From Deinococcus psychrotolerans (GTDB lineage: Bacteria > Deinococcota > Deinococci > Deinococcales > Deinococcaceae): a DNA stretch of 64,000 bases. This document shows positions 26,861 through 34,975 of this stretch, piece after piece. The notes beneath the pieces are model-generated. The model made no database searches. It was given only the letters and a program-made list of their open reading frames with translations, and was not told the DNA's origin. The stretch spans positions 372,001 through 436,000 of the forward strand of contig NZ_CP034184.1 in assembly GCF_003860465.1 (NCBI RefSeq). Reading direction: 5' to 3'. Each line of letters opens with the position of its first letter. Position 1 is the first letter of the stretch. The position numbers and the translations under genes were made by a program.

Positions 26861-27093
26861 AAGGCTTCCCGCTCCTGTGCCATGTCCTGTTGGCGTCCAG
26901 CGGGCAGGAAATCGTCGCCGATACAGACCAGAGCGTCGAAGGCCCCAGCCAGCGTCATTTTCGGGTGAATCGGCCTGATAATCAGGGTCTCGCCGTGCCG
27001 GATCACTTCAACCTCGCTGACATCCAGCCTCAATTCGCGTGGGAGACGTATGGCCTGGGAATTGCCGCTCTGAAACACTTTTGCCGTGGTCAC
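26857..27093 (-). CDS. vapB: VapB-type AbrB-fold antitoxin
   Basis: The 78-residue product is read from GTG 27093, which follows a strong GGAGGTGG Shine-Dalgarno; longer starts upstream are not needed. Residues TTAKVFQSGNSQAIRLPREL are the swapped-hairpin AbrB DNA-binding domain of VapB, followed by IRHGETLIIRP and the toxin-binding tail with DALVCIGDDFLP. It should bind VapC and repress the operon. TATATAC just upstream (27122-27128) is a likely part of the operator/-10 region. Confidence 0.9.
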   Translation of the reverse strand: MTTAKVFQSGNSQAIRLPRELRLDVSEVEVIRHGETLIIRPIHPKMTLAGAFDALVCIGDDFLPAGRQQDMAQEREAF

Positions 27094-27403
27094 ACTCCAC
27101 CTCCGTAGATACACTTCAGTATATACAAATCGGTGAATGCCAAGCACAAAAGCTTGCACACTGCACAAAAAGGCCCCGCCAATCAGTGGGGCCAAACGCG
27201 GCGCTCAAGGCTACTTCTGGCACTCGGCCACGAACCAGCTCACCCCGCCATCCAGCGAAAACTCGTACTGCGGTATCCGTCTCCAATGCGCTGTAGCCTT
27301 GGTTCACCCTGCCATCCCGCGAGAGCATCCAAGTGGAATCAAACAACTGTCCCGGAAGGGTTCTGGCAAGTTGTTGCTGACAAGGTAAACCCGAGGAGCA
27401 GCG

Positions 27404-27438
27404 GCAGCAGGTGGCCTGAAGTTCAGGCTACCCGCTGC
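27404..27438. repeat. Palindrome at the 3' end of IS6 copy 1
   Basis: GCAGC(A)GGTGGCCTGAA and TTCAGGCTACCCGCTGC form an imperfect hairpin between the transposase 3' end and the element end. Equivalent hairpins lie at 55931, 56226 and 63484. Confidence 0.6.
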
Positions 27439-27530
27439 ATGACGGCCTTCCAGCTTCGCAGTGCGGTTCTTAGCAAAGAGCGTCGGTCGTGAGCGGGGAT
27501 GGTCGAGCGGGTAGAGCCGTGAAGATTGGT

Positions 27531-27570
27531 GTCTTGGGTGGAACAGCGCCGATGACGACACTTGCCCGCT
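27531..27570. repeat. ~40-bp palindromic element, copy in IS6 element 1
   Basis: It reads GTCTTGGGTGGAACAGCGCC and continues to TTGCCCGC. It is a diverged copy of the 40-mer best delimited at 56445-56484 and interrupts the transposase sequence near LHASIS. Confidence 0.65.
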
Positions 27571-27664
27571 GATGCTCGCGTGCAGGTCGAGAAATCCTTG
27601 GGTTCGTTTGACCTGTCGAAATCCCAATTGGCCTCGTTCCTGACGTCGTGTAGCTCGGTGGGAC

Positions 27665-27780
27665 TGTCTTGGGCAGAACGGCAGGAATGGCCCCACACGG
27701 GTGTTCTTGTCCAGAACGGCACCCGTATGGGGCCTGGCCGCTCCGTTCATGACGATACGCCCGGATGGACGCCTGCCCGC
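27665..27780. repeat. Composite small-repeat insertion (~116 bp) in IS6 element 1
   Basis: The outer ends TGTCTTGGGCAGAAC and GCCTGCCCGC are those of the 40-bp element. The inside holds a second palindrome (GGCCCCACACGGGTG...CACCCGTATGGGGCC) and a further TCATGACGAT core, so the block looks like two rounds of nesting. It sits right after the IVEQ codons of the transposase, as in the copies at 56445 and 63794. Confidence 0.65.
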
Positions 27781-28163
27781 TGCTCGACAATGTTGTTGCA
27801 CCGAGCGGTCGAGATCACCTGCTGGTGGTCGACCCCATCTAAGCTGGGAAGCTCGCGGATCGCGGCTCCGTAGCTGCGAAGTTGGTCGGCGTGAATGACC
27901 TCTGGGACGTCGTATTCAGCCAAGAGTCGCTTCGAAAGGGTCTTTGCAGCCTCGATATCTCGATACCGTTGGAGCAGGATATTGAGCACGAAGCCGTGCT
28001 CGTCGACAGCTCGCCACAACCAGTGCCTGACACCATCGACAGTCGTGCACATTTCATCGACGGACAGCGTGCTGAATGATGGTCATGGGGAATCGGCGGC
28101 GGTAGGGCTCAAGGTCAGTCACGGCGGATCAGCCTACCCCAGACCTGTTAAGGCAACACAACC

Positions 28164-28495
28164 CCACAGGTACAGTTACAGGACCCGATTGAAAGCTCTG
28201 GCGCAGGCAGCAAACAGTTAAAGTTAAGAACCATCCTTTGCCTCAGAACAACCTCCACAGTGCGTTGTGGAGGAGTTGGATTACTTCCGCAGGCCCATCC
28301 TCACGCTATGACTGATCAACAACAGCAGCAAAACCAGGGCGACGATTTGCCAAACACTCCAGCGGCGCTGCATCAGCGAGAGCAGCATGGAGGCGATCAG
28401 AGCGGGTGGAACAAGCCAAGCTAAGAGATCTTTCAGACACGTCAGCAGCCGGAATTCGGGGTGTTGCTCGAAAGCGGTCCCTACTGGGCTGTAGT
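28164..28495. other. Gap with one hairpin
   Basis: No gene was seen. CCTCCACA (28252-28259) and TGTGGAGG (28266-28273) form an 8-bp hairpin with a 6-nt loop; it may be a terminator for the toxin gene remnant on the minus strand or an IS-derived repeat. Confidence 0.4.
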
Positions 28496-28834
28496 TCAGG
28501 CAGTAAGAACCGGTCTAGTCTGACGCGCACGCACAGCAAGCAGAGCCATGAAATCGACCCAGCACTGGATTACCGTGTCGTCCAGTGCCAAGATGCGGCC
28601 AGCGTAAACGGGCTTGCTCTGGACGTCCAGCCAGCGCCTGAGCTTGATCGCGCGTCAGGGATCTTTGGCGAGCACTATCCCGGTTTCGATCTCGCCCAGG
28701 GTGATCAGGCTGAGGTACGAGGCGTCTGCTGGGAGTGAGGCCAGGTAAGCCAGAACTGCTGGGCTGGGTCGTGAGCGGGTTGGCTCGCTGATCACGTTGA
28801 TATCGAGCAACACCCGCGCCGCTGGTGGATTCAC
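28496..28834 (-). pseudogene. PIN-domain toxin (VapC/FitB-like), broken
   Basis: Read from GTG 28834, which overlaps the antitoxin stop (GTGA). It begins with NPPAARVLLDINVISEPTRS and SLITLGEIETGIVLAK, a FitB-like PIN domain with the first two acidic residues. An in-frame TGA at 28655-28657 ends it at residue 59. The family pattern goes on in the same frame (AIKLRRWLDVQSK, then GRILALDDTVIQCW) and then degrades; the usual D-A-x-I-A-A-T-A segment cannot be found. The toxin is therefore dead, while its antitoxin upstream remains open. Confidence 0.7.
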
Positions 28835-29079
28835 AGGTCTAGCGTGCGTCCTGGGCTGGGGTGGAGCTCAAAGAGATCCTCGTCCGGCAGGTCGCTCCAG
28901 TCGAAGCTGCCTGTGATGGCCTCCAGGGCGTTGTGCGGTGCGGGGTGGGCAATGGGGGCCCGCTGAACCGTGACCAGCGGCGTGCCGCACTGAGTGATGA
29001 GCCGCGGCTCGTCATGGGCCGCCTTGATTAGCTGCTCAAAGTACGTCTGTGCATCCTCTAGGCTCCAGATCTTGGTCAT
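28831..29079 (-). CDS. Phd/YefM-type antitoxin of the broken PIN toxin
   Basis: The 82-residue product is read from ATG 29079: MTKIWSLEDAQTYFEQLIKA followed by AHDEPRLITQCGTPLVTVQ. This is the Phd/YefM fold, whose N-terminal half binds DNA. A longer frame from 29136 exists, but the domain starts at MTKIW. The C-terminal tail (FDWSDLPDEDLFELHPSPG) is the acidic toxin-binding part. With the toxin gene cut by a stop codon, the antitoxin is an orphan and could still act as a repressor or against a related toxin. Confidence 0.8.
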   Translation of the reverse strand: MTKIWSLEDAQTYFEQLIKAAHDEPRLITQCGTPLVTVQRAPIAHPAPHNALEAITGSFDWSDLPDEDLFELHPSPGRTLDL

Positions 29080-29247
29080 AGACAGAGTGTTGCCTGTTTC
29101 TCGGGTCTGTGCCGTGATCCAGACCCGTACGTCCATTCATTCGCTCTTCTCCCCCGCACCGCAGGCCCAATAGCTGCTCCCAGGCTCTCTGCACACGCCA
29201 GTGCTGCTGCCTTAGCTCGAGTGAAGAACGTGGTCAGTGGGCCTGCG

Positions 29248-29334
29248 CTGCAGGGTTGCAGCGAGCTGAGCGGAGATGAGGTGGAAATGCAGCTGGTGCC
29301 GAAACATCCAACATATGCACGCATCAAACCTTGA
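29248..29334 (+). pseudogene. Fragment of an XRE-type antitoxin C-terminus
   Basis: A short frame ends SGDEVEMQLVPKHPTYARIK. DVEMxLxPK is also the end of the XRE-like remnant at 61618-61782. Only the tail survives, so this is a weak call. Confidence 0.25.
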
Positions 29335-29421
29335 ACCAGACCACGCTCAGGTGGCTGACCACGCTGAGCGAATCTAGACGATGTTGAGTTACTCAATGCC
29401 GCAACGTCTGTTTACAGCGTT

Positions 29422-29946
29422 TTACGGTTTGGGAGCGGCCCAGTTGTCGGAAGGCAAGCCGAGCTGGTGAAACAGGTCGGCACGGTTGTAGTAATCAATG
29501 ACCTGCTCGATCTTTCCGTCTCTGAGTTCAAAGACGGAGCTGACTGGTACCGAGAACGATTTTCCGCCGAGATCACCGAAGCCGACGGGCGTGCCGCTAA
29601 ATACCCACTGGACGGCGGCACGGTCGCCAATCTGAAAGGCGTCCAGCAAGACCGCGTGGGCATCGGGAATGCTTTTCAGGGTCAGCGTTACCCAGCCAGC
29701 GATACCGTCTTTCCCGGTGTTTTTGGCCTGGAAGGCAAAATCCTGATACACGCCGTCCTCGGTAAACAACCTTGCCATGCCCGCCGCGTCGGCTTTGTTC
29801 CAGGCGTCTGCCCACTGCTGGACAATTGGGGGCACCGGGCGACTGGTGGCAACTGGAAGTGTAGACCCAGTCGGATAAGGAAGAGCCAGCGACAGGCCAG
29901 GGACGGTCAGGGCGACGAGAGCGGTCAGGGTGCGCAGGGTGGACAT
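29422..29946 (-). CDS. Exported SnoaL-like (NTF2-fold) protein
   Basis: The 174-residue product is read from ATG 29946 after AAGGAG; a longer frame exists but the signal peptide MSTLRTLTALVALTVPGLSLA starts here. The mature part is an NTF2/SnoaL fold (VQQWADAWNKADAAGMARLF, EDGVYQDFAF, then DGKIEQVIDYYNRADLFHQL). Proteins of this fold bind or isomerise small molecules, but many have no known enzyme role. It lies just downstream of a small membrane protein and a dehydrogenase on the same strand. Confidence 0.75.
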   Translation of the reverse strand: MSTLRTLTALVALTVPGLSLALPYPTGSTLPVATSRPVPPIVQQWADAWNKADAAGMARLFTEDGVYQDFAFQAKNTGKDGIAGWVTLTLKSIPDAHAVLLDAFQIGDRAAVQWVFSGTPVGFGDLGGKSFSVPVSSVFELRDGKIEQVIDYYNRADLFHQLGLPSDNWAAPKP

Positions 29947-30001
29947 GGTGTTCTCCTTGGATGGATCGGGTGAGAGCGAAGGGTCGAGTTTGCAGGAGCT
30001 T

Positions 30002-30145
30002 TCAACGGCGCAGTGTTCCTCCGTGAGAACGGCGCTCTCTCCCGGCACCAATGCTTAGTAGGGCAGGGACGAGAATGAGCAGGCCGAGCAGGGTGCCGAG
30101 TTGGAGGTGCTGCAATTTCATCTGGGTGCGTTCGAGGTCAGTCAT
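30002..30145 (-). CDS. Small membrane protein, 47 residues
   Basis: ATG 30145 follows AAAGGA at a good distance. The product MTDLERTQMKLQHLQLG then has one hydrophobic helix (TLLGLLILVPALLSIGAG) and a basic end (RERRSHGGTLRR). It is in line with the dehydrogenase and SnoaL genes on the same strand and may be co-transcribed. No family recognised. Confidence 0.5.
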   Translation of the reverse strand: MTDLERTQMKLQHLQLGTLLGLLILVPALLSIGAGRERRSHGGTLRR

Positions 30146-30216
30146 GCCAATTCCTTTGGTCTTTAGGTCGAGTGGTTAGCGGACAGAGAAGCAGGTCTGT
30201 TCATCAGTCCTCTGTG

Positions 30217-31269
30217 TCAGGGGATCAGCACCACCTTGCCCATCACGGTGCGTGACTCGGCGAGTTCCATGGCCTGCCGCACTTCGCTCAAGGGAAATCG
30301 GGCCGCAACGTAAGGCCGGATGACGCCCTGAGCGAGCAGGTCTAGCACCTGGCTGAGCGCTTCGTGTTGGCGCTGACGAAATTTTCTGGGGCTGATTGTC
30401 TTGCCGCTCCAGAAATCGTAGAAGGAAGCCCGGCGACCATTCGGCAACGCAGTCCAACCGATGATCTGAACGACCATCTTGAGAAACATCGGGAGCACAG
30501 GGCCAGCTTCATTCAGGTCGGCGGCCATACCGTAAGCGACCAATGTGCCGCCCTTAGCCAGCAAATCGAACGAGCGCCGGGCACTTTCAAGTCCCAAGTG
30601 ATCGAAGGCGGCGTCCACGCCGCCTGGGGCCAGTCGCCGAATCTGGGCTGTGAGGTCGGGGGCGTGGTAATCAAGCGGTTCCACGCCCAGTTCAAGCAGC
30701 GCGGCGTGGTGCCGTGGCGAAGCGGTGCCGATGACCCGTATGCCGGCGTGCCGAGCCAGTTGCACTAGCACAGTGCCCACACCGCCGTTCGCACCGTGAA
30801 CCAGGATGGTCTGACCCGGTTTGGCACGGGCACTGCCGTACAGCATCTGCCAGGCGGTGACGCCGTTGACGATGGCCGTCTCAGCTTCAGCGGAATCGAC
30901 GGACGCGGGAACCGCGACCAAGTCAGCAGCATTTACCAGGGCGTGGCTGGCCCAGCCACCGATCTTGGTGGCGACGGCGACCCGCGTACCGATTAGTGCT
31001 GGATCGACGCCAGTCCCGACTTCCTGAACCGTTCCGACGAGATCGTAGCCGGGCACGAACGGAAACTTCGGCTGACCGGGGTAACGTCCCCGCCGCATCC
31101 CTTGCTCGGCGAAAGAGATGCCACTGGCCTCCACCTGTACCAGCGCCTGGCCTGCAGCGAGTGCGGCCAGAGTCCGCTGCTGAACCTGAAGGCCGGAAGG
31201 TTCGACGAGTCCTGGCAAAACGATCTCGGTGATCCGTATGGTGCGTGTTCTGGGTAAAGTCTGGGTCAT
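30217..31269 (-). CDS. Medium-chain dehydrogenase/reductase, quinone oxidoreductase-like
   Basis: The 350-residue NAD(P)H-dependent enzyme has the GroES-like N-domain (FPFVPGYDLVGTVQEVG) and a Rossmann domain with ILVHGANGGVGTVLVQLA, a variant of the AxxGxxG nucleotide loop. No zinc-binding cysteine cluster was seen, so it belongs to the zinc-free quinone-reductase branch. ATG 31269 is preceded by AAGGAGAAT. A TetR gene lies just upstream on the same strand, so it probably controls this gene in response to a reactive or toxic compound. Full length. Confidence 0.85.
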   Translation of the reverse strand: MTQTLPRTRTIRITEIVLPGLVEPSGLQVQQRTLAALAAGQALVQVEASGISFAEQGMRRGRYPGQPKFPFVPGYDLVGTVQEVGTGVDPALIGTRVAVATKIGGWASHALVNAADLVAVPASVDSAEAETAIVNGVTAWQMLYGSARAKPGQTILVHGANGGVGTVLVQLARHAGIRVIGTASPRHHAALLELGVEPLDYHAPDLTAQIRRLAPGGVDAAFDHLGLESARRSFDLLAKGGTLVAYGMAADLNEAGPVLPMFLKMVVQIIGWTALPNGRRASFYDFWSGKTISPRKFRQRQHEALSQVLDLLAQGVIRPYVAARFPLSEVRQAMELAESRTVMGKVVLIP

Positions 31270-31378
31270 GATAATTCTCCTTGTGGTCGAGAGGCATAGT
31301 CGTGTGTTTTATGGATGTTTGATTGCTCACTCACTTTCGGAGATAACTCTTTATCGCTTTCCTCCTCTCCTCCCTTAA

Positions 31379-31936
31379 TCAGAAGTGTTGGATGCCGTTC
31401 GTGAGCAGTCTGGCCCAGTCGGTGGCGTCGTCATCGAGTCCGGCGACCGTGATCAGGTGACACAGTTGCCCGTAAGCGATGAACTGCTGCACGGCGACGT
31501 CTGGAGCCTGGGAGCGGGTTTTGACGAAGGTGACGATCAGGGCCAGGCCGTCTCGTAAGGCGGCAGCGATCTCTGGCACTGTTGAAGCAGACTGAGCATG
31601 CACCTGAAGCATCAGCAGGGAGCGGTCGGCGATCAGGGCGGCGTAGGCCGCCCCCATCGCCTTCAGGACAACTTCGGGAGACTCATCTGGGGCTATCTTG
31701 GCTCCAGCTTCGAGGGCCACCCGAATCAGCGCGAAGCAGCGCTCTAGGGCGGCGACGAAGAGTTCTTCTTTGCGAGGAAAGAGCTTGAAGACGTAAGCCG
31801 TCGAGATCTGGGCGTGCTCGGCCACAGCACTGACCGGCGTACCGAGGTAGCCCGCGCGGGCAAAGACGGTGAGGGCACTGGAGATGACTGTCTCACGCCG
31901 GGCTTCTGAAGTGGAAAGGGTCAGCGGGGAAGGCAC
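31379..31936 (-). CDS. TetR-family repressor
   Basis: The 185-residue protein has an N-terminal HTH (ALTVFARAGYLGTPVSAVAE and ISTAYVFKLFPRKEELFVAA) and a helical ligand domain. The start is GTG 31936. The -10 box TACACT lies 6 nt upstream of the GTG, so the mRNA is probably leaderless. The operator overlaps that box, so the protein should repress its own gene and the dehydrogenase downstream. The inducer is unknown. Confidence 0.9.
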   Translation of the reverse strand: MPSPLTLSTSEARRETVISSALTVFARAGYLGTPVSAVAEHAQISTAYVFKLFPRKEELFVAALERCFALIRVALEAGAKIAPDESPEVVLKAMGAAYAALIADRSLLMLQVHAQSASTVPEIAAALRDGLALIVTFVKTRSQAPDVAVQQFIAYGQLCHLITVAGLDDDATDWARLLTNGIQHF

Positions 31937-31940
31937 GAGG

Positions 31941-31971
31941 TGAGTGTACGCTCACTCAATATAGAAGTCAA
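31941..31971 (-). promoter_or_regulatory. TetR promoter and inverted-repeat operator
   Basis: Minus-strand -35 TTGACT (31966-31971), 17-nt spacer and -10 TACACT (31943-31948). TGAGTG-TACGCT-CACTCA (31941-31958) is an 18-bp site with perfect 6-bp arms over the -10 box. A half site GCTCACTCAC lies near 31320, before the dehydrogenase. Confidence 0.75.
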
Positions 31972-31985
31972 GCGAGGAGGCTTGT

Positions 31986-32309
31986 ACTTGGATTCCTCAA
32001 GTTACCAACCCTGACGCAATGCACTACGCCGCCTCCAAAGGAGCCGTCATCACCCTGACCAAATCGATTGCGCGGGGCTTTGCTGGCCAGGGTGTCCTGG
32101 CGTATTCGGTCGCACCCGGCTGGGTCAAAACTGAGATGGCCGAAGCGTATCTGGCAGAGCACGCAGAGGAATTGCGCCGGGAATTGCCTATGGGGCAGGC
32201 CGCGCCACCAGAAGACGTCGCCAACACGGTGGTCTTCTTGGCTTCAGGCATGGTGCCGCACATGACGGGCACAACTTTGGACATCAACGGCACGTCCTAT
32301 GTTCGGTAA
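31986..32309 (+). pseudogene. Short-chain dehydrogenase, 3' fragment
   Basis: The frame starts mid-domain (IPQVTNPDAMHYAASKGAV), with the catalytic Tyr and Lys of the Y-x-x-x-K motif, and continues through SVAPGWVKTEM to MVPHMTGTTLDINGTSY, the normal SDR end. The N-terminal Rossmann half (TGxxxGxG) is missing. The fragment abuts the TetR promoter, so the break occurred there. It has no start codon of its own before the motif except ATG 32019. Confidence 0.75.
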
Positions 32310-32342
32310 ATAGGGTGTCTGTGAGCCTCAGTGACAAGGGCA

Positions 32343-32531
32343 CGGAAAGCTGCACTGGCCCAGTAGGGGTTGGACGAGCTGCGGCTGACCGTAGCGGGGT
32401 GTCGCGATGGCGGCGAGGGTGGCCGGTGCCGGGTCGGTGGCTTGCAAGCGCAGACGCTCAGCGACCTGGTCATAGAGCGCTCGCCCTTCGGTTTCGTCGG
32501 TGCTGTAGCCCTTACCCGAGACGATGTTGAG
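32343..32531 (-). pseudogene. Fragment of an HNH restriction endonuclease
   Basis: The minus frame reads NIVSGKGYSTDETEGRALYD and then ATPRYGQPQLVQPLLGQCSF. The second part matches the segment just before the HNH motif in McrA-like restriction enzymes (RxGQxxF). The HNH nuclease core itself is absent. Low-confidence relic. Confidence 0.35.
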
Positions 32532-32535
32532 CTAT

Positions 32536-33843
32536 CTATCCCACCACGTGTCGGCGCTCCACCGCTGCTTCCAGAGCAGCTTCTAGCCTGAGCAGGCCCT
32601 CATGGATGTCGCGCGGCGTGGCCGTGAGCGGTACCAGCACCCGAATCACGTTGCCATACAGCCCAGCTTTGAGTAGCAGCAGCCCTCGCTCACGGGCCTG
32701 TTCCACCACCCGCTGGGTCAGGGCAGTCGCGGGCGTCTTGGTGAGCGGGTCTTCAACCAGTTCCAGCGCCAACATCGCGCCGATTCCCCGCACCTCTCCA
32801 ATTTGAGGAAACCCAACTGCCAGCTTGTCTAACCCCGCCCGCAACTGCTCACCAAGGGCCGCCGCTTGAGGGAGGAGTTCACCATCGTCGAAGAGGTCGA
32901 GGACGGCGTTGGCAGCGGCGCAGGCCAGCGGGTTACCCGCGTAAGTTCCCCCAAGCCCACCAGGAGCAGGCGCGTCGACGATGTCCGCTTTGCCAATGAC
33001 TGCTGAAATTGGCAGTCCCCCACCGAGGCTCTTGGCAACCAGCACCAAGTCCGGTTCGGTACCGCTGTGCTCAATGGCAAAGAACGTTCCAGTCCGGCCC
33101 ACACCGGACTGAATCTCGTCCGCGATCAGCACCATGCCGTGCTGCGTGCACCGCTCGCGCAGGCCGCGCAGAAAAGCAGCGGGCAGCGGCAGAAAGCCTC
33201 CCTCACCCAACACCGGCTCCACGATAATGGCCGCCACCTGATCGGCACCGACAGTGGTGATCAGCAGCTCATCGAGTCGGTCGAGGGCCTGCTCGGCGCT
33301 GACACCCCGGTAGGAATAGGGCGCGGCCGTGTGGTAGACCTCCGGAGCGAAAGGGCCAAAATTCTGCTTGTAAGTGCTGGCTTTTCCGGTCAGCGACATC
33401 CCCATCAAGGTGCGTCCATGAAACGAATGGGTCAGGGAGATGACGGCGCTCCTACCCGTGTAGCTGCGGGCCATCTTGACGGCGTTCTCCGTGGCCTCGG
33501 CCCCGGTAGAAAACAGCGCCCCTTTGACTGGACCTCGGATGGGCGCACGAACGCAAAGGCGGCGGCACAGCTCGATGTATCCCGGATAGAGCGCCACCTG
33601 AAAACAGGGGTGCAGGAACTGCTCCGCTTGGGCCTGAATGGCCGCCACCACCCGGGGGTGGTTGTGTCCGACATTGAGCACGCCGATCCCGCCCACGAAA
33701 TCAATGTATTCACGGCCCGTGATGTCCCACACCCGGGCATTCTCGGCTCGGGCTATCACGACCGGATGGGCGTTGTTCACGCCCCGTGCGACGTAGGTTT
33801 GACGGTCGGTGAGCCAGTCGTGGGGCTGCTGGAGCTGGGTCAT
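32536..33843 (-). CDS. gabT: Class III aminotransferase, GabT-like
   Basis: The 435-residue PLP enzyme moves an amino group from 4-aminobutyrate or a similar omega-amine to 2-oxoglutarate. It has FSTGAEATENAVKMAR, the Asp of the PLP-pyridine contact in IADEIQSGVGRTG (Asp242), and the Schiff-base lysine in AKSLGGGLPISAVIG (Lys271). Length and start (AAAGGA before ATG 33843) are normal. The start overlaps the truncated oxidoreductase stop (ATGA), so it is translationally coupled to the PIG-L/oxidoreductase genes upstream. It may act on an amino sugar derivative rather than GABA in this context, which is inference. Confidence 0.85.
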   Translation of the reverse strand: MTQLQQPHDWLTDRQTYVARGVNNAHPVVIARAENARVWDITGREYIDFVGGIGVLNVGHNHPRVVAAIQAQAEQFLHPCFQVALYPGYIELCRRLCVRAPIRGPVKGALFSTGAEATENAVKMARSYTGRSAVISLTHSFHGRTLMGMSLTGKASTYKQNFGPFAPEVYHTAAPYSYRGVSAEQALDRLDELLITTVGADQVAAIIVEPVLGEGGFLPLPAAFLRGLRERCTQHGMVLIADEIQSGVGRTGTFFAIEHSGTEPDLVLVAKSLGGGLPISAVIGKADIVDAPAPGGLGGTYAGNPLACAAANAVLDLFDDGELLPQAAALGEQLRAGLDKLAVGFPQIGEVRGIGAMLALELVEDPLTKTPATALTQRVVEQARERGLLLLKAGLYGNVIRVLVPLTATPRDIHEGLLRLEAALEAAVERRHVVG

Positions 33844-34133
33844 GATGAAGTCCTTTTACCAGTAGGCCGCTCGCCTACCATGTGTAAGCCAGCTTCAGCG
33901 GCGCACACGGTATACGCCTGGTGGCTGCTCATCGGTGTACAAATGTTAAGAATATTGGCATGATGGCAAAGCGCTCCGAAGCCTCGCTGACGATAAGGAG
34001 GTTGATGTTCGGCCAGTCGTTGTCTGCGCCGTGAAGGTGACCAGACGGCCGTGATTGCCAAGCTCGCCTCCTGCCAGACTTTGTTATGAACCACCGTCAT
34101 CGTTCCAGCGCCTAACAGACCAATCCGAATCAT
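33840..34133 (-). pseudogene. Gfo/Idh/MocA oxidoreductase, shortened
   Basis: Read from ATG 34133: MIRIGLLGAGTMTVVHNKVW is the NAD-binding start of the family (GxGxxG-like), and NILNICTPMSSHQAYTVCAA with GLHMVGERP is the conserved C-T-P and E-K-P region (here E-R-P). Only 97 residues remain; some residues between the two are lost and the whole C-terminal domain is missing, though the frame stays open and overlaps both neighbours (ATGA). It is a relic, or at best a Rossmann half-domain. Confidence 0.7.
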
Positions 34134-34975
34134 GCTTGACCGGCTGGGGTGGGCAGCACTGAGCCAAGCTTGGCCTCCAGCTCTTTTGACCAAGGCTGGC
34201 CGTACTCTGAAATCTCAAACGCTTCGGCAAAGCGCACCTGAGCCGCGTGAGTTTCGCCGTAACGAACCGCCAGTTGCGGCCTCAAGCGCTCGGCAAGGCG
34301 TTGATCGGTATCCAGATAGGTGCTTTGAAGCCAGGACTGCCGGGCCGCCGCGTCCGGGAAGACAGGCTCGGCTTGGCCAGACGCGAAGGGCAACCATTCG
34401 TAGACCTGTGAAGTGTGGGCGTCCAGCATCTGAAGTTTTTGCTCAACCACTGAGCCGATGTCAATGACTAGATCGGGCTGAAAGGGGACGGGCCGCTGAA
34501 AGTCATCGTAGAGATAGCCGATCACCGGTTTTTGCCGGAGTGCGGGTGTGAGCGCCCGGATGTTAGGAACTTTGGCCAAATACGAGGCGTCCAAAACCAA
34601 CTGAGCCGTGGCCCGGTGATCGGGGTGGTAATCGCCCAACCGGTGAGTTAAGACCAAGTCAGGGGCAATGCGCCGGATGATGTCCACCAGCTCCCAACGG
34701 TTGGCAAGGCTGGGTTCGAGTTCGCCGTCGTGGTGGTCAAGGACGAGATAGTCAAGCTGCATCAGTTCAGCAACCGCCCTTGTTTCGGCAAGTCGTCGCC
34801 GCGCCAGCGGGCCGCCTCCTTCAAGGTGGTGCCCGGCGTCGCCGTTGGTCACGGAGATGAACATGACCTGGTGTCCGGCCCGGCGGCACAGCGCCGCAAG
34901 TCCACCAGCACCGAACTCGCAGTCGTCCGGATGCGCTCCGATCACGAGAAGGGAAAATGCGGAAGTCTCAGCCAT
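34130..34975 (-). CDS. PIG-L/LmbE-family N-acetylglycoside deacetylase
   Basis: The 281-residue zinc deacetylase has the AHPDDCEFG motif (residues 14-22) and the second metal site DYHPDHRAT near 115. The family removes acetyl groups from GlcNAc-linked compounds, as in bacillithiol (BshB) or mycothiol synthesis, and from related sugars in catabolism. It is the first gene of a minus-strand set with an oxidoreductase relic and an aminotransferase, and lies opposite a sugar-uptake operon, so a catabolic role is plausible. Full length. Confidence 0.85.
   Translation of the reverse strand: MAETSAFSLLVIGAHPDDCEFGAGGLAALCRRAGHQVMFISVTNGDAGHHLEGGGPLARRRLAETRAVAELMQLDYLVLDHHDGELEPSLANRWELVDIIRRIAPDLVLTHRLGDYHPDHRATAQLVLDASYLAKVPNIRALTPALRQKPVIGYLYDDFQRPVPFQPDLVIDIGSVVEQKLQMLDAHTSQVYEWLPFASGQAEPVFPDAAARQSWLQSTYLDTDQRLAERLRPQLAVRYGETHAAQVRFAEAFEISEYGQPWSKELEAKLGSVLPTPAGQA

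Larger units (their letters stand above)
27357..28163 (-). pseudogene. IS6-family element 1, decayed, with small-repeat insertions
   Basis: The minus strand holds an IS6/IS240-type transposase in pieces. The N-terminus TDLEPYRRRFPMTIIQHAV is at ~28130, then a deletion removes the HTH part. The DDE core follows (DEHGFVLNILLQRYRDIEAA, HADQLRSYGAAIREL, STARCNNIVEQ), then the frame is broken by insertions at 27665-27780 and 27531-27570, and the tail TRRQERGQLGFRQ lies between them. The right end shows GGTTGTGTTGCCTTAAC (outer base 28163), shared with the element at 63447. The left end near 27357 is less certain. Inactive. Confidence 0.75.

Noticed and set aside
27531..27570. In-frame protein-coding palindromic elements like those of Rickettsia
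   Set aside because: The 40-bp unit can be read as a peptide (ASVVIGAVLPKT), but 40 is not a multiple of three and each insertion shifts the transposase frame, so it is not a tolerated in-frame insert.
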